Assembly: GCA_031969915.1 (NCBI GenBank)
Contig: DALYJJ010000008.1
Span: 13,222 to 77,221, forward strand
Reading direction: 5' to 3'
Origin: DALYJJ01 sp031969915
GTDB lineage: Bacteria; Acidobacteriota; Terriglobia; Bryobacterales; Bryobacteraceae
Length of the DNA stretch: 64,000 bases
The translations under genes were made by a program, and so were the position numbers. Shown here piece after piece: positions 19,901-27,619 of this stretch (position 1 is its first letter; every line of letters starts with the position of its first letter). The notes beneath the pieces are model-generated. The model ran no database searches. It saw nothing but the letters and a program-made list of their open reading frames with translations, and was not told the origin of the DNA.

Positions 19901-20400
19901 CCGAACAGGTCTTCGTATTCATGGGCGAGGCGGCGCGCGTCGTCATGCCGGTTGGCTGCGAGGGTCTCCTGGATATCGCCCTTGAGGCAGGCGCTGAGGG
20001 CGATGAGGCCTTTGGAATGCCGGGCGAGGAGATCCTTGTCGATGCGGGGTTTGTAGTAGAAGCCGTCGAGGTAGGCGGTGGAGACCAGGTTGATGAGGTT
20101 GCGGTAGCCTTCCTGGTTCTCGCAGAGCAGGACGAGGTGATTGTAGCGGTTGGAGTCGGACTTCACGCTGCGGGACTGCTGGGAGACGTAGACTTCGCAG
20201 CCGATGACGGGGTGGACGCCCTTCGCCTTTGCGGCGTTATAGAACTCGACGGCGCCGAAGAGGTTGCCGTGGTCGGTCATGGCGACGGCGGGCATCTTCT
20301 GTTCGGCGACCAGGTCCATGAGCTGGTTGATTTCGCAGGCTCCATCGAGGAGGGAGTAGTCGGTGTGGCAGTGGAGATGGACGAAGGGACGATCAGACAT
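16948..20400 (-). CDS. dnaE: DNA polymerase III subunit alpha
   Basis: Replicative polymerase, ~1,150 residues. Order of parts: PHP domain (HLHCHTDYSLLDGACEI, AMTDHGNLFG), palm with the catalytic aspartates (PDIDIDFC, and the third in LLKMDFLGL), fingers, tandem HhH, OB fold (KLCGILTGIQRKRNKEGKLW), and a short C-terminal domain. The PHP metal ligands look intact, so it may keep proofreading or nuclease activity there. It is the DnaE1 type, not PolC. The start at 20400 (MSDRPFVHLH) matches the family; an upstream ATG would add 13 unrelated residues. Confidence 0.97.
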   Translation of the reverse strand: MSDRPFVHLHCHTDYSLLDGACEINQLMDLVAEQKMPAVAMTDHGNLFGAVEFYNAAKAKGVHPVIGCEVYVSQQSRSVKSDSNRYNHLVLLCENQEGYRNLINLVSTAYLDGFYYKPRIDKDLLARHSKGLIALSACLKGDIQETLAANRHDDARRLAHEYEDLFGKGNFYLELQDHGLDKDKVVMPGVVRLARETGIPLVATNDSHYLRKADARTHEILLCIQTGKTMKDTERMRFDTPEFFLKSRAEMLRLFGEVEEALDITWDIAQRCRVKLEQVKEPFPKFDVPEGHGADSYFEYVARQGFEKRRGRLEALSSAGKLKHDLAEYTERLDREIKTIQQMRFSGYFLIVWDFIRHAKDKGIPVGPGRGSAAGSLVSYAMEITDIDPLEYGLLFERFLNPERISMPDIDIDFCTHRRGEVIQYVTEKYGREQVAQIITFGTLGAKAALKDVSRALDLTFGEADRVTKLVPNQLNIKLKEAIEQEPRMDELAREDPRYRDVLDTALKLEGMARNAGVHAAGVVISPVPLKELVPLYRTNRDEIVTQYDMVGLEKLSLLKMDFLGLTTLTIVFDTLRLIEKYTGARLTIEDIPLNDAFTYQQIFCNGYTSGVFQFESAGMRDILVRYKPDRVEDLIALNALYRPGPMSMIDDFIDRKHGKQVTYDLPQLKPILEETFGVMVYQEQVMQIANVLAGYSLGEADLLRRAMGKKKAEEMAKQRQRFVDGATAKGLPAKKVEKIFDHMEKFAGYGFNKSHSAAYAYLAFITAYLKAHYPVYFMSALLTSETGNTAKVVKYINECREMRIQVLPPDVNRSDFHFTPDGNAIRFGLGAIKNVGANAVESVVRVRTEQGPFQSIHQFCETVDLSSVNRRVVESLIRAGAMDSLAGGRSQKFAAIDAAMEAGQRAWKDRESGQGGLFATAFEEAPPPEPALPSIPEWGQREMLASEKELLGFYITGHPLDEHAEKIAQCATHDTGGLNDLPKGAEVKLCGILTGIQRKRNKEGKLWAVMQLEDLKGTLEAMCFASTYELIGNDLAEDKAMLVKGMVLPEENGAKLSIKEVIPLEKVKVDYWRVISVRVPIGQNGNDRAHALSELFAKKPGETEVRLRLEKRGDFTVVLDVPSRVRPDREFQAEVARICGPEAIEVLAG

Positions 20401-20454
20401 CGCTAGTTCGGAACCTCGCTCATGCGCGTACTTCGACACAGGCCCCGGGGGAGG

Positions 20455-20531
20455 TGGTAGGGACGGGCAGATTTGAACTGCCGACCTTCCGCTTAGGAGG
20501 CGGACGCTCTATCCAACTGAGCTACGTCCCC
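20455..20531 (-). tRNA. tRNA-Arg (anticodon CCU), CCA encoded
   Basis: On the minus strand a full cloverleaf is visible: acceptor GGGGACG/CGTCCCT, D arm around GCTCAGTTGGATAGAGC, anticodon stem TCCGC/GCGGA with loop CTCCTAA (anticodon CCU, reads AGG), T arm with GGCAG TTCAAAT CTGCC, discriminator A, then encoded CCA (20455-20457). It stands between dnaE and purD on the same strand. Confidence 0.95.
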
Positions 20532-20585
20532 GAGCAGTCCTATTGTAGCGAAGGGGCGGAGCGGGGGCGCGCCACCCTGCGCGGC

Positions 20586-21854
20586 TCACCATCGCGGCAG
20601 GCCTTTACGGCCGATGTCCGTGCGGAAGTGCGCGCCCCGGAACTGGATTCGCGAGACGGCCGCGTAGGTCTTGTCGATCGACTCCGCGAGGGTCGGCGCG
20701 GAGGCGGTGACGCCGAGTACGCGTCCTCCCGCCGTAACCAGGCCGGATTCGGTCTGCCTGACGCCGGCGTGGAAGACGGTTGCGCCTGTCGCCTCGGATT
20801 CCGGTATGCCGGTGATCCGGTCGCCCGAGGCGGGTGTGCCGGGATAACCCTCGGCGGCCATCACGACGCAGACACTCGGGTTGGCCGCCCAGTCCGCTTT
20901 GGCGCCGGCGAGGTCACCGGTGGCGGCGGCTTGGAGGGCGAGGGCGAAATCGCCTTCCACGCTGTACATGAGGGGCTGGGTTTCGGGGTCGCCCAGGCGG
21001 ACGTTGAACTCCAGAACTTTGGGCCCATGGGCGGTCATCATGAGGCCGGCGTAGAGGAAGCCAGTGAACGGGGCGCCGGCGTCGGCCATTCCCGCCATGA
21101 CGGGGCGAATCACGGTCTCGAGGACTTCGGTGGTCTGGCTGGGGGTCAGGATGCGGGAGTCGCAGTAAGCACCCATGCCGCCCGTGTTGGGGCCCTGATC
21201 GCCGTCGTAGACTGCTTTGTGATCCTGAGTGGGGGGCAAAGGCAAGACGTTGGCTCCGTCGCAGAGGACGATGAAGCTAACCTCCTCTCCCACAAGGTAC
21301 TCTTCGATCACTACGCGGGCGCCGGCTGGGCCCACGAGCGCACCCGAGAAGAGATCCGCTAAGGTGGATTCCGCTTGAGGGCGGTTCTGGCAGATAACCA
21401 CACCTTTGCCCGCGGCGAGGCCGTCGGCCTTAAGCACAACTGGAAAGTGGTGCTCATCTAGGGCGGCGAGGGCGGCGGCGAGGTCGTTCGCGGAGTGGTA
21501 GGCGGCGGTTGGGATGCCGGCACGCCGCATGAAGTCCTTGGCAAACACCTTACTGCCTTCGAGTTGTGCGGCGGCAGCCGGCGGGCCCACAATGGCGAGG
21601 CCGGCGGCACGGAAGTCGTCGACGACGCCTGCGACGAGCGGTGCTTCCGGGCCTACGACGGTGAGGTCAGCGCCGAGGTTGGCGGCGGTGGCCCGATACG
21701 ATGCGAGGGAACCGTCAGACGGGAGGCAGGTGGCGATTTGAGCGATGCCAGGATTGCCGGGTGTGGCAAACACTTCGGAGACCGAGGCGCAGCGGGAGAG
21801 GCGCCAAACGAGGGCGTGTTCACGGCCTCCGGCGCCGATGACCAGTACTTTCAA
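20586..21854 (-). CDS. purD: Phosphoribosylamine-glycine ligase
   Basis: 422 residues, full length. It joins phosphoribosylamine and glycine with ATP in step 2 of purine synthesis. ATP-grasp enzyme: N-terminal MKVLVIGAGGREHALVW, ATP-binding VVLKADGLAAGKGVVIC, metal and active-site stretch LPPTQDHKAVYDGDQGPNTGGMGAY and VLEFNVRLGDPETQ. It is divergent from mnmG with a 54-base shared upstream region; no other pur genes are near. Confidence 0.97.
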   Translation of the reverse strand: MKVLVIGAGGREHALVWRLSRCASVSEVFATPGNPGIAQIATCLPSDGSLASYRATAANLGADLTVVGPEAPLVAGVVDDFRAAGLAIVGPPAAAAQLEGSKVFAKDFMRRAGIPTAAYHSANDLAAALAALDEHHFPVVLKADGLAAGKGVVICQNRPQAESTLADLFSGALVGPAGARVVIEEYLVGEEVSFIVLCDGANVLPLPPTQDHKAVYDGDQGPNTGGMGAYCDSRILTPSQTTEVLETVIRPVMAGMADAGAPFTGFLYAGLMMTAHGPKVLEFNVRLGDPETQPLMYSVEGDFALALQAAATGDLAGAKADWAANPSVCVVMAAEGYPGTPASGDRITGIPESEATGATVFHAGVRQTESGLVTAGGRVLGVTASAPTLAESIDKTYAAVSRIQFRGAHFRTDIGRKGLPRW

Positions 21855-21908
21855 GTGCGTATTCCTCGAAGCTAGAATTGTAGAAGATACGACTATAGCT
21901 GGGTCGCG

Positions 21909-23804
21909 ATGCCGCTACCAACTCGACAGATTCGCTATGACGTGATCGTGGTCGGCGCCGGGCATGCCGGCTGCGAAGCGGCGCGGGCGTGCGCGCGGCT
22001 GGGGTTGAAGACGGCCATGGTGACCATGAATCTGGATCTGATTGCCCAGATGTCGTGTAATCCGGCGATTGGGGGTATCGCCAAGGGACACCTGGTGCGC
22101 GAGATCGACGCGCTGGGGGGCGTGATGGGCGAGGTTGCCGATGCCGTGGGGATTCAGTTCCGGCTGTTGAATACGAGCCGGGGTCCGGCGGTGTGGTCGC
22201 CTCGGGCGCAATGCGATAAGAAAGCCTACCGGGTGCGGATGAAGGAGGTTCTGGAGCAGGAGCCCAACCTTCGGATTCTGCAGGCGGAAGTAGCGGAACT
22301 GGTGCTTACGAGCGGGGTGGAGGGGCGCCGTGTGACTGGGGTCGCTCTGCGCGATGGCCGGTCGATCTTGTGCGACACGGTGGTGGTCACGACGGGCACG
22401 TTTCTGAACGGGTTGGCTCATGTGGGGGAGTCACGGTACAGTTGCGGGCGGAACGGAGAGGCGCCTTCGAATCTGCTGGGGGAGCAGTTGCGAGGGTTGG
22501 GGCTGCAGTGGACGCGGCTGAAGACGGGAACGCCGCCGCGGCTGGACGGACGGAGCATCGACTGGTCGCGGTTCGAGCCGCAGTATGGGGATCCGGAGCC
22601 TACACCTTTTTCGTTTTTGACCGATAGGATCGATAGGGAGCAGATCGCCTGCTACGTCGCCTACACAACCGAGGAGACGAAGCGGATCCTCGAGGAGAGC
22701 GTTGCTCGATCGCCTTTGTATAGTGGGCAGATCGAGGGAGTTGGGCCGCGGTACTGCCCGTCCATTGAGGATAAGTTCGTGAAGTTCCCGGACAGAGAGC
22801 GGCACCAGATCTTTCTGGAGCCCGAGGGACTATCGACTAACGAAGTTTACGTCAACGGGATGTCAACGAGCATGCCGATCGACGTTCAGGAGGCGATGGT
22901 TGCTTCGATTCCCGGGTTGGAATCGGCGGAGATGATCCGCCCGGGGTACGCGATTGAGTACGACGCGATTGATCCCCGCGAGTTGACGCATTCCCTGGAG
23001 GTGAAGTCGGTCCAGGGGCTGTTTCTGGCAGGGCAGATCAATGGGACCTCCGGTTACGAAGAGGCGGCGTGTCAAGGTTTGGTGGCAGGGTTGAATGCCG
23101 CGGCGCGGATTGGGGGTAGGCCCGCGTTCATTCTAGGGCGGACGGAGGGGTATACGGGAATCCTGGTCGATGACCTGGTGACCAAGGGAGCGGATGAGCC
23201 TTACCGCATGTTCACGTCGCGGGCAGAGTTCCGGCTGCACTTGAGGATCGACAACGCCGACGAGCGGTTGACTGAGGCCGGGCGTCGGGCTGGTTTGGTG
23301 GGCGAGGAGCGATGGTCCTTGTTCGAGAGGAAGAGGGGGCAGAAGGCCCGGCTGCGGGTGGGGCTGGAAAAGAGCCGCTTGGAGCCAGAGCGGTTTCCCG
23401 GGTTGGCATTGAGCAACGATGACCGGCCCACCTTATTCGTGTGGCTGCGGAGGCCAGAGGCGTCGATCGAGCGTCTGCGTCCGTGGGTGCGGGAGTTTCT
23501 CGGGGAGGAGCCGGTGCATGGGTTGTTGACGACGCTTGAGACCGAAGCGAAGTACGCCGGGTACATCTCACAGCAGGAGCGACAGATCGAGCGTTTGAGA
23601 GACGCAGAGCGGCGGGAGATTCCGGCGGGGTTTGGGTTTGTGGGGATTCCGGGGCTTTCGCGAGAGGTGATCTCTAAGTTGGAGCGGGTGCGACCGGCGA
23701 CCGTGGGGCATGCGGCCCGGATACCGGGAGTAACGCCGGCCGCGATTGCGGTGCTGGACGTGTATTTGAACCTCTGGGTGGACTCTTCCCGGCGCGGCGG
23801 CTGA
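21909..23804 (+). CDS. mnmG: tRNA uridine-5-carboxymethylaminomethyl modification enzyme MnmG (GidA)
   Basis: 631 residues. FAD-dependent partner of MnmE that modifies the wobble uridine of several tRNAs. The FAD-binding motif VVGAGHAGCEAARA, the MnmG signatures MSCNPAIGGIAKGHLVREIDALGG and NTSRGPAVWSPRAQCDK-KAYR, and GQINGTSGYEEAACQGLVAGLNAA are all present. The gene directly precedes parS sites and parAB, as in many chromosomes near the origin, but rsmG (gidB), often found between them, is missing. Confidence 0.97.
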   Translation: MPLPTRQIRYDVIVVGAGHAGCEAARACARLGLKTAMVTMNLDLIAQMSCNPAIGGIAKGHLVREIDALGGVMGEVADAVGIQFRLLNTSRGPAVWSPRAQCDKKAYRVRMKEVLEQEPNLRILQAEVAELVLTSGVEGRRVTGVALRDGRSILCDTVVVTTGTFLNGLAHVGESRYSCGRNGEAPSNLLGEQLRGLGLQWTRLKTGTPPRLDGRSIDWSRFEPQYGDPEPTPFSFLTDRIDREQIACYVAYTTEETKRILEESVARSPLYSGQIEGVGPRYCPSIEDKFVKFPDRERHQIFLEPEGLSTNEVYVNGMSTSMPIDVQEAMVASIPGLESAEMIRPGYAIEYDAIDPRELTHSLEVKSVQGLFLAGQINGTSGYEEAACQGLVAGLNAAARIGGRPAFILGRTEGYTGILVDDLVTKGADEPYRMFTSRAEFRLHLRIDNADERLTEAGRRAGLVGEERWSLFERKRGQKARLRVGLEKSRLEPERFPGLALSNDDRPTLFVWLRRPEASIERLRPWVREFLGEEPVHGLLTTLETEAKYAGYISQQERQIERLRDAERREIPAGFGFVGIPGLSREVISKLERVRPATVGHAARIPGVTPAAIAVLDVYLNLWVDSSRRGG

Positions 23805-23840
23805 CCGCGCGGAGTTGGAAGATCCCCAGTCGATCCACCG

Positions 23841-23856
23841 TGTTCCACGTGGAACC
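23841..23856. promoter_or_regulatory. parS-like centromere site 1
   Basis: TGTTCCACGTGGAACC contains a perfect 14-base palindrome (23842-23855). The known bacterial parS consensus is TGTTTCACGTGAAACA; this site differs at few positions and keeps the central CACGTG. It lies about 100 bases upstream of parA. ParB, encoded here, is expected to load on it. Confidence 0.85.
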
Positions 23857-23865
23857 TCGAAGTCC

Positions 23866-23881
23866 GGTTTCACGTGGAACG
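23866..23881. promoter_or_regulatory. parS-like centromere site 2
   Basis: GGTTTCACGTGGAACG matches the parS consensus at the core GTTTCACGTGGAAC, with one asymmetric pair. Centre-to-centre distance to site 1 is 25 bases, about 2.4 helical turns. Confidence 0.83.
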
Positions 23882-23938
23882 TCGGCCTCCGTTCCCGGCC
23901 AGCTTGGCGAAGTTGAACCGGTCGGCCGCCGTGATAGC

Positions 23939-24757
23939 ATGGTCTTTCCCCGGAGCATCCGCTTGGGCAAGACAATCGCGATCGCCAATCAGAAAGGCGG
24001 CGTCGGGAAAACGACGACCGCCATCAACCTCGCGGCTTCTCTCGCCGCCAATGACCTTCGAGTGCTGGTCATCGACTCGGACCCGCAGGGCAACTCCACT
24101 ACCGGCCTCGGCATCGAGAAGCACGAGGAGTTGGCTACGCTGTACGACTCGATCGTGGGCGGGCGCGACCTTGCTGAGGTTGTGGCACGGACCGAATTCG
24201 ACGGCCTGGAAATCGTTCCTTCGGACAAGAACCTGGTCGCCGCGAATATCGAGCTGGTCGAACAGGAACGCCGCCAATACCGCCTTCGCGACAAACTGAC
24301 GCCAATTCGCGATCAGTATCAGTTCATCCTGATCGATTGCCCACCCGCCCTTGACCTCTTGACCTTGAACGCCCTCCTGGCAGCCGATTCCGTCCTTGTC
24401 CCCATTCAATGCGAGTTCTTTGCCCTCGAAGGCGTATCACAGCTCATGGATACGATCGACAGAGTCCGCGAATCCATGCAGCACCCCTTGAAGATCGAGG
24501 GAATACTCCTGACCATGTTTGACGACCGGACGAACCTGACCAAGCAGGTGGCCGACGACCTCCGGGAGTTCTTCGGCAATGAGGTATTCAAGACGGTCAT
24601 CCCCCGCAGCATCCGGCTGGCGGAGGCCCCGAGCCACGGTAAGCCCATCCTGAGCTACGACGTCCGATCCCGTGGCGCCGAGAGTTACATCAAGCTCGCC
24701 AAGGAAATCCTCGAGAATGAGCAAGCCTCAAGACGCACAGCGCAAAGCGCTCGGTAA
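23939..24757 (+). CDS. parA: Chromosome partitioning ATPase ParA
   Basis: Deviant Walker-A ATPase (KGGVGKTTTAINLAASLA) that forms a dynamic gradient on the nucleoid and moves ParB-parS complexes. Other motifs: VIDSDPQGNSTTGLG (Walker A' region) and FILIDCPPALDLLTLNAL. Start choice: ATG 23939 as given, or TTG 23963 with GGAG seven bases upstream, which would begin LGKTIAIANQKGG like most family members. An ATG-free extension further upstream would run through the parS sites and is rejected. ParB overlaps the 3' end by 41 bases. Confidence 0.95.
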   Translation: MVFPRSIRLGKTIAIANQKGGVGKTTTAINLAASLAANDLRVLVIDSDPQGNSTTGLGIEKHEELATLYDSIVGGRDLAEVVARTEFDGLEIVPSDKNLVAANIELVEQERRQYRLRDKLTPIRDQYQFILIDCPPALDLLTLNALLAADSVLVPIQCEFFALEGVSQLMDTIDRVRESMQHPLKIEGILLTMFDDRTNLTKQVADDLREFFGNEVFKTVIPRSIRLAEAPSHGKPILSYDVRSRGAESYIKLAKEILENEQASRRTAQSAR

Positions 24758-25622
24758 GGGATTGAGCGCCCTGCTGCCCGGCCGCCCGGGGGCCGCGTCT
24801 CCCGGTCAAACAACCGCGCCACCCACCGAAGACGAGAAGGGCACTGTCAGGCACGTCCCGATTGACGAGATTGACCCGAATCCCCTGCAGCCCCGGAGCG
24901 TCTTCCAACCGGAGCGGCTCCACGAGTTGTCCCAGTCGATCATTGCGAACGGCATCATTCAGCCTCTGATCGTTCTCCGCCGGGACGGCCGTTACCAGTT
25001 GGTTGCGGGGGAGCGCCGATGGCGGGCCGCCCGCCTGGCCGGGCTCGCGGACGTGCCGGTGGTGGTCCAGGACTTTGTCGACGAACGGCTTCTCGAGATC
25101 GCGCTGATCGAGAACATTCAGCGTGAGGACCTCAACGCCATCGAGGTTGCCCACGCCTATGACCGCCTGGTGCGGGAGCACAAACTCAGCCACGATGAGA
25201 TCGGCCAGCGCACGGGCAAGGACCGCACGAGTGTCACGAACATGCTGCGGCTTCTGAAGCTGCCGTCGGAGGTACAAATCCTCCTTGCCGAGCATCGTCT
25301 GTCGATGGGTCACGCCCGGGCGCTGTTGGGGCTTCCGACGCCCGAACTGCAGGTGCAGTTGGCCGAGAAGATCAGCGCGGAGGGCCTCTCGGTACGTCAA
25401 GTCGAACGCCTGGTTCAGAAGATGGTGGAGAACCGGGAGGTCAAGTCGCCCGAGGAGGCGGCACAGGACCCCAATGTCAGGGCGGCGGTCGAAGAACTGG
25501 AACGCGCCTTGGGAACGCGTGTGAGAATCGTCGAAAAGGGACCGCAGCGAGGCCGGATCGAGATCGAATACTATTCGCAGGACGAACTGCACCGGCTCTA
25601 CAGCCAGATCGTAGGGAACTAG
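24717..25622 (+). CDS. parB: Chromosome partitioning protein ParB/Spo0J, CTP-dependent clamp
   Basis: About 301 residues. N-terminal KALGKGLSALLP is the conserved ParA-activating segment. The ParB/Srx-type CTPase fold follows, with LVAGERRWRAARLAGL (the GERRxRA box) and ENIQREDLNAIEVAHAYDRL. The HTH (HDEIGQRTGKDRTSVTNMLRLLKLP) binds parS, and a C-terminal dimerisation domain ends the protein. Its binding sites are present at 23841 and 23866. Start at 24717 inside the end of parA. Confidence 0.97.
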   Translation: MSKPQDAQRKALGKGLSALLPGRPGAASPGQTTAPPTEDEKGTVRHVPIDEIDPNPLQPRSVFQPERLHELSQSIIANGIIQPLIVLRRDGRYQLVAGERRWRAARLAGLADVPVVVQDFVDERLLEIALIENIQREDLNAIEVAHAYDRLVREHKLSHDEIGQRTGKDRTSVTNMLRLLKLPSEVQILLAEHRLSMGHARALLGLPTPELQVQLAEKISAEGLSVRQVERLVQKMVENREVKSPEEAAQDPNVRAAVEELERALGTRVRIVEKGPQRGRIEIEYYSQDELHRLYSQIVGN

Positions 25623-25638
25623 GTATTCGGCGGAGGTG

Positions 25639-25715
25639 TGGTGCCGGCGGCTGGAGTTGAACCAGCGACCTACGGATTATGAGACCGTCGCTCTAACCAC
25701 CTGAGCTACACCGGC
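25639..25715 (-). tRNA. tRNA-Met (anticodon CAU), CCA encoded
   Basis: Minus-strand cloverleaf: acceptor GCCGGTG/CGCCGGC with one T-G pair, D arm GCTCAGGTGGTTAGAGC, anticodon loop CTCATAA, T arm GCTGG TTCAACT CCAGC, discriminator A and encoded CCA. G1-C72 and the lack of three G-C pairs in the anticodon stem exclude the initiator. Elongator Met is most likely; a tRNA-Ile2 with lysidine-modified CAU cannot be ruled out from sequence alone. Confidence 0.9.
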
Positions 25716-26247
25716 ATTGCCACTACCAGCCTATTCTCCAGCCCCGCGGCTTGTCAATCCGGCGCCCGATCGGTCAATCTATTCAAACACATGCACGCCT
25801 GATTCTGTGCCTCCCAGGGCGGTTTGCCCGACGCGGACCGGCCGATGGAACCGCTTCCGATTTCTGTTGACAGGGCAGCGCAATGGGTCCATAGTAATGC
25901 CAGAGGTTGAAGCAATTCAGAGCTTCAGACTCGGATCTCCCGGATGGCGGGGGATCGGATGAGCCTTCCTGCGGTTTGGGAAGGTATCGACACATAGGAG
26001 GGAAGTCCATAGACAACGTCCACCAGAAAGGGCGGCTACCGATCTCCTAGCTGACTGGCTGCGAGCCTGACGCGCCGGCTACGATCCCTGCGGATCGCGA
26101 GCGTGCGGACATATGCCCCGCAAACTGAAGGTGATGTCAGCCAGTGGAACGACCGGGCCTGGATGATGTTCCGGGCGGATGGTCGTCTCGGCGGGGTTCT
26201 GGCGGCCGCCCTTCGTAATTTGGCGGACACCCTCCTTCGCTCTGCAT
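25716..26247. other. Intergenic region, no gene recognised
   Basis: About 530 bases without a supportable coding region. One sigma-70-like site, TTGACA (25867-25872) with CATAGT (25890-25895) at 17-base spacing, points right. It could start a long leader toward the polysaccharide cluster or a small RNA. A short frame behind it has only 21 codons and no ribosome site. I see no repeats, tRNA or transposase remnant here. Confidence 0.5.
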
Positions 26248-26277
26248 TTGACACCCTCTTTTCCGCTTCACTAGATT
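26248..26277 (+). promoter_or_regulatory. Candidate promoter directly before the polysaccharide cluster, leaderless start likely
   Basis: TTGACA (26248-26253) and TAGATT (26272-26277) are 18 bases apart. The GTG start of the ABC gene is at 26285, so transcription would begin at or next to the start codon. No Shine-Dalgarno is present, in line with a leaderless message. Confidence 0.5.
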
Positions 26278-26284
26278 CGTAATA

Positions 26285-27619
26285 GTGCCTGCCGCATCGA
26301 GTTCGCCCGCTGGACCCATCATCGAATTCCGGGGCGTCTCGAAGAGCTATCCGATCTATGAGTCGCCGGCAGACCGGCTGAAGGAGCTGGCCGCGCTCAA
26401 CCGCCGGTCCTTCCACCGCGATTTCTGGGCTCTCCGCGACATATCCTTTCAAATCCATCGCGGAGAGACGTTCTGCGTGGTTGGGGAAAACGGGTCCGGA
26501 AAGAGCACTCTTCTCCAGTTGGTGGCGGGCATCCTCAAACCCTCCGAAGGGACGGTACGCGTGGACGGCCGTGTGGCCGCCCTTCTGGAACTGGGGTCCG
26601 GGTTTAACCCCGAGTTCACGGGGAAGGACAACGTCTACCTGAACGCCGCGATTCTGGGACTCGGCACCGCGGAGATCGACCGCAAGTATAAGGACATCGA
26701 GAACTTCGCGGAGATCGGCGAATTCATCCACCAGCCGGTGAAGACGTACTCCAGCGGCATGGCGGTCCGGCTCGCCTTCTCCGTGGCGATTCACGTGGAT
26801 CCGGACATTCTTTTAGTGGATGAGGCGCTTGCGGTAGGGGACATCTACTTCCGGCAGCGGTGTTTGCGCAAGGTGCACGAGCTGCGCGACCGCGGCGTGA
26901 CCATCCTTTTCGTTTCGCACGCCGTGGGGGACGTGAAAGCGATCGGTGACCGAACGGTCTGGCTGGATCAAGGGCAGGTGCGGGAACTGGGCGCAACCGA
27001 CGTGGTGGTGTCGAAATACCTGGCGGCGATGACGGCCAAGGACGCCCGATACATCGAACAGGCGCCGCTCCCCCGCGTCGCGCCCGGGGCAACGGCGGCA
27101 ACGGCGCCCGAGGTGGTGACCCACATCCCGAATGTCGATCACCGTCACGGCGATGGCGGCGGCGAGATCATCGGGATCGCGATCCTGGACGCGCGGGGAC
27201 GGGCCGTCCAGCTATTGGAGCCCGGCGGCACGGTGATCGTCCGCATCAGCGCGCAGGCTCACGAAACCATCGACCGGCCCATGGTCGGCTTCATGTTGCG
27301 CAATCACATGGGTCTCGACTTCGCGGGGACGAACACGACCCGGGAAGGGCACATCCTGCCGCCCATGACGCCGGGCGATATCGTCACCATCGACTTCCAC
27401 ATCCAGCTTCCCGAACTGTACCCGACTACGTTCTCCTTCTCGCCGGCCATCGCGGATGGATCTCTCCACGCCTACAAGATGTGCGACTGGATCGACAACG
27501 CCGTGGCCTTGCAGATGGGGCACGGGGAGGCGCAGATCTACGGCTACATCCACCTGCCGTGCACGGTGGAAGTGAACGCGCGGTTGCACAACACGGAAGC
27601 CCCGGTGAGCCATGTCTAG
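26285..27619 (+). CDS. wzt: Polysaccharide-export ABC ATPase with C-terminal glycan-binding domain (Wzt-like)
   Basis: 444 residues. Residues ~10-245 form the ABC domain of the O-antigen/teichoic acid class: Walker A GENGSGKST, signature YSSGMAVRLAFS, Walker B ILLVDEALAVGD. Residues ~290-440 match the Wzt C-terminal jelly-roll domain (EIIGIAILDARGRAVQLLEP, GFMLRNHMGLDFAGTNT, YPTTFSFSPAIADG), which in E. coli O8/O9a binds the modified non-reducing end of the glycan. The matching permease (Wzm) is not in the window. GTG start. The stop overlaps the methyltransferase start by eight bases. Confidence 0.9.
   Translation: MPAASSSPAGPIIEFRGVSKSYPIYESPADRLKELAALNRRSFHRDFWALRDISFQIHRGETFCVVGENGSGKSTLLQLVAGILKPSEGTVRVDGRVAALLELGSGFNPEFTGKDNVYLNAAILGLGTAEIDRKYKDIENFAEIGEFIHQPVKTYSSGMAVRLAFSVAIHVDPDILLVDEALAVGDIYFRQRCLRKVHELRDRGVTILFVSHAVGDVKAIGDRTVWLDQGQVRELGATDVVVSKYLAAMTAKDARYIEQAPLPRVAPGATAATAPEVVTHIPNVDHRHGDGGGEIIGIAILDARGRAVQLLEPGGTVIVRISAQAHETIDRPMVGFMLRNHMGLDFAGTNTTREGHILPPMTPGDIVTIDFHIQLPELYPTTFSFSPAIADGSLHAYKMCDWIDNAVALQMGHGEAQIYGYIHLPCTVEVNARLHNTEAPVSHV

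Noticed and set aside
24672..24716. Earlier ParB start at 24672
   Set aside because: The extra residues are antisense-like overlap with parA; the family starts near KALGKGLSALLP and ATG 24717 fits.
25717..25962. 81-codon plus-strand open frame after tRNA-Met
   Set aside because: No ribosome site, no domain, and codon use unlike its neighbours. Treated as non-coding.
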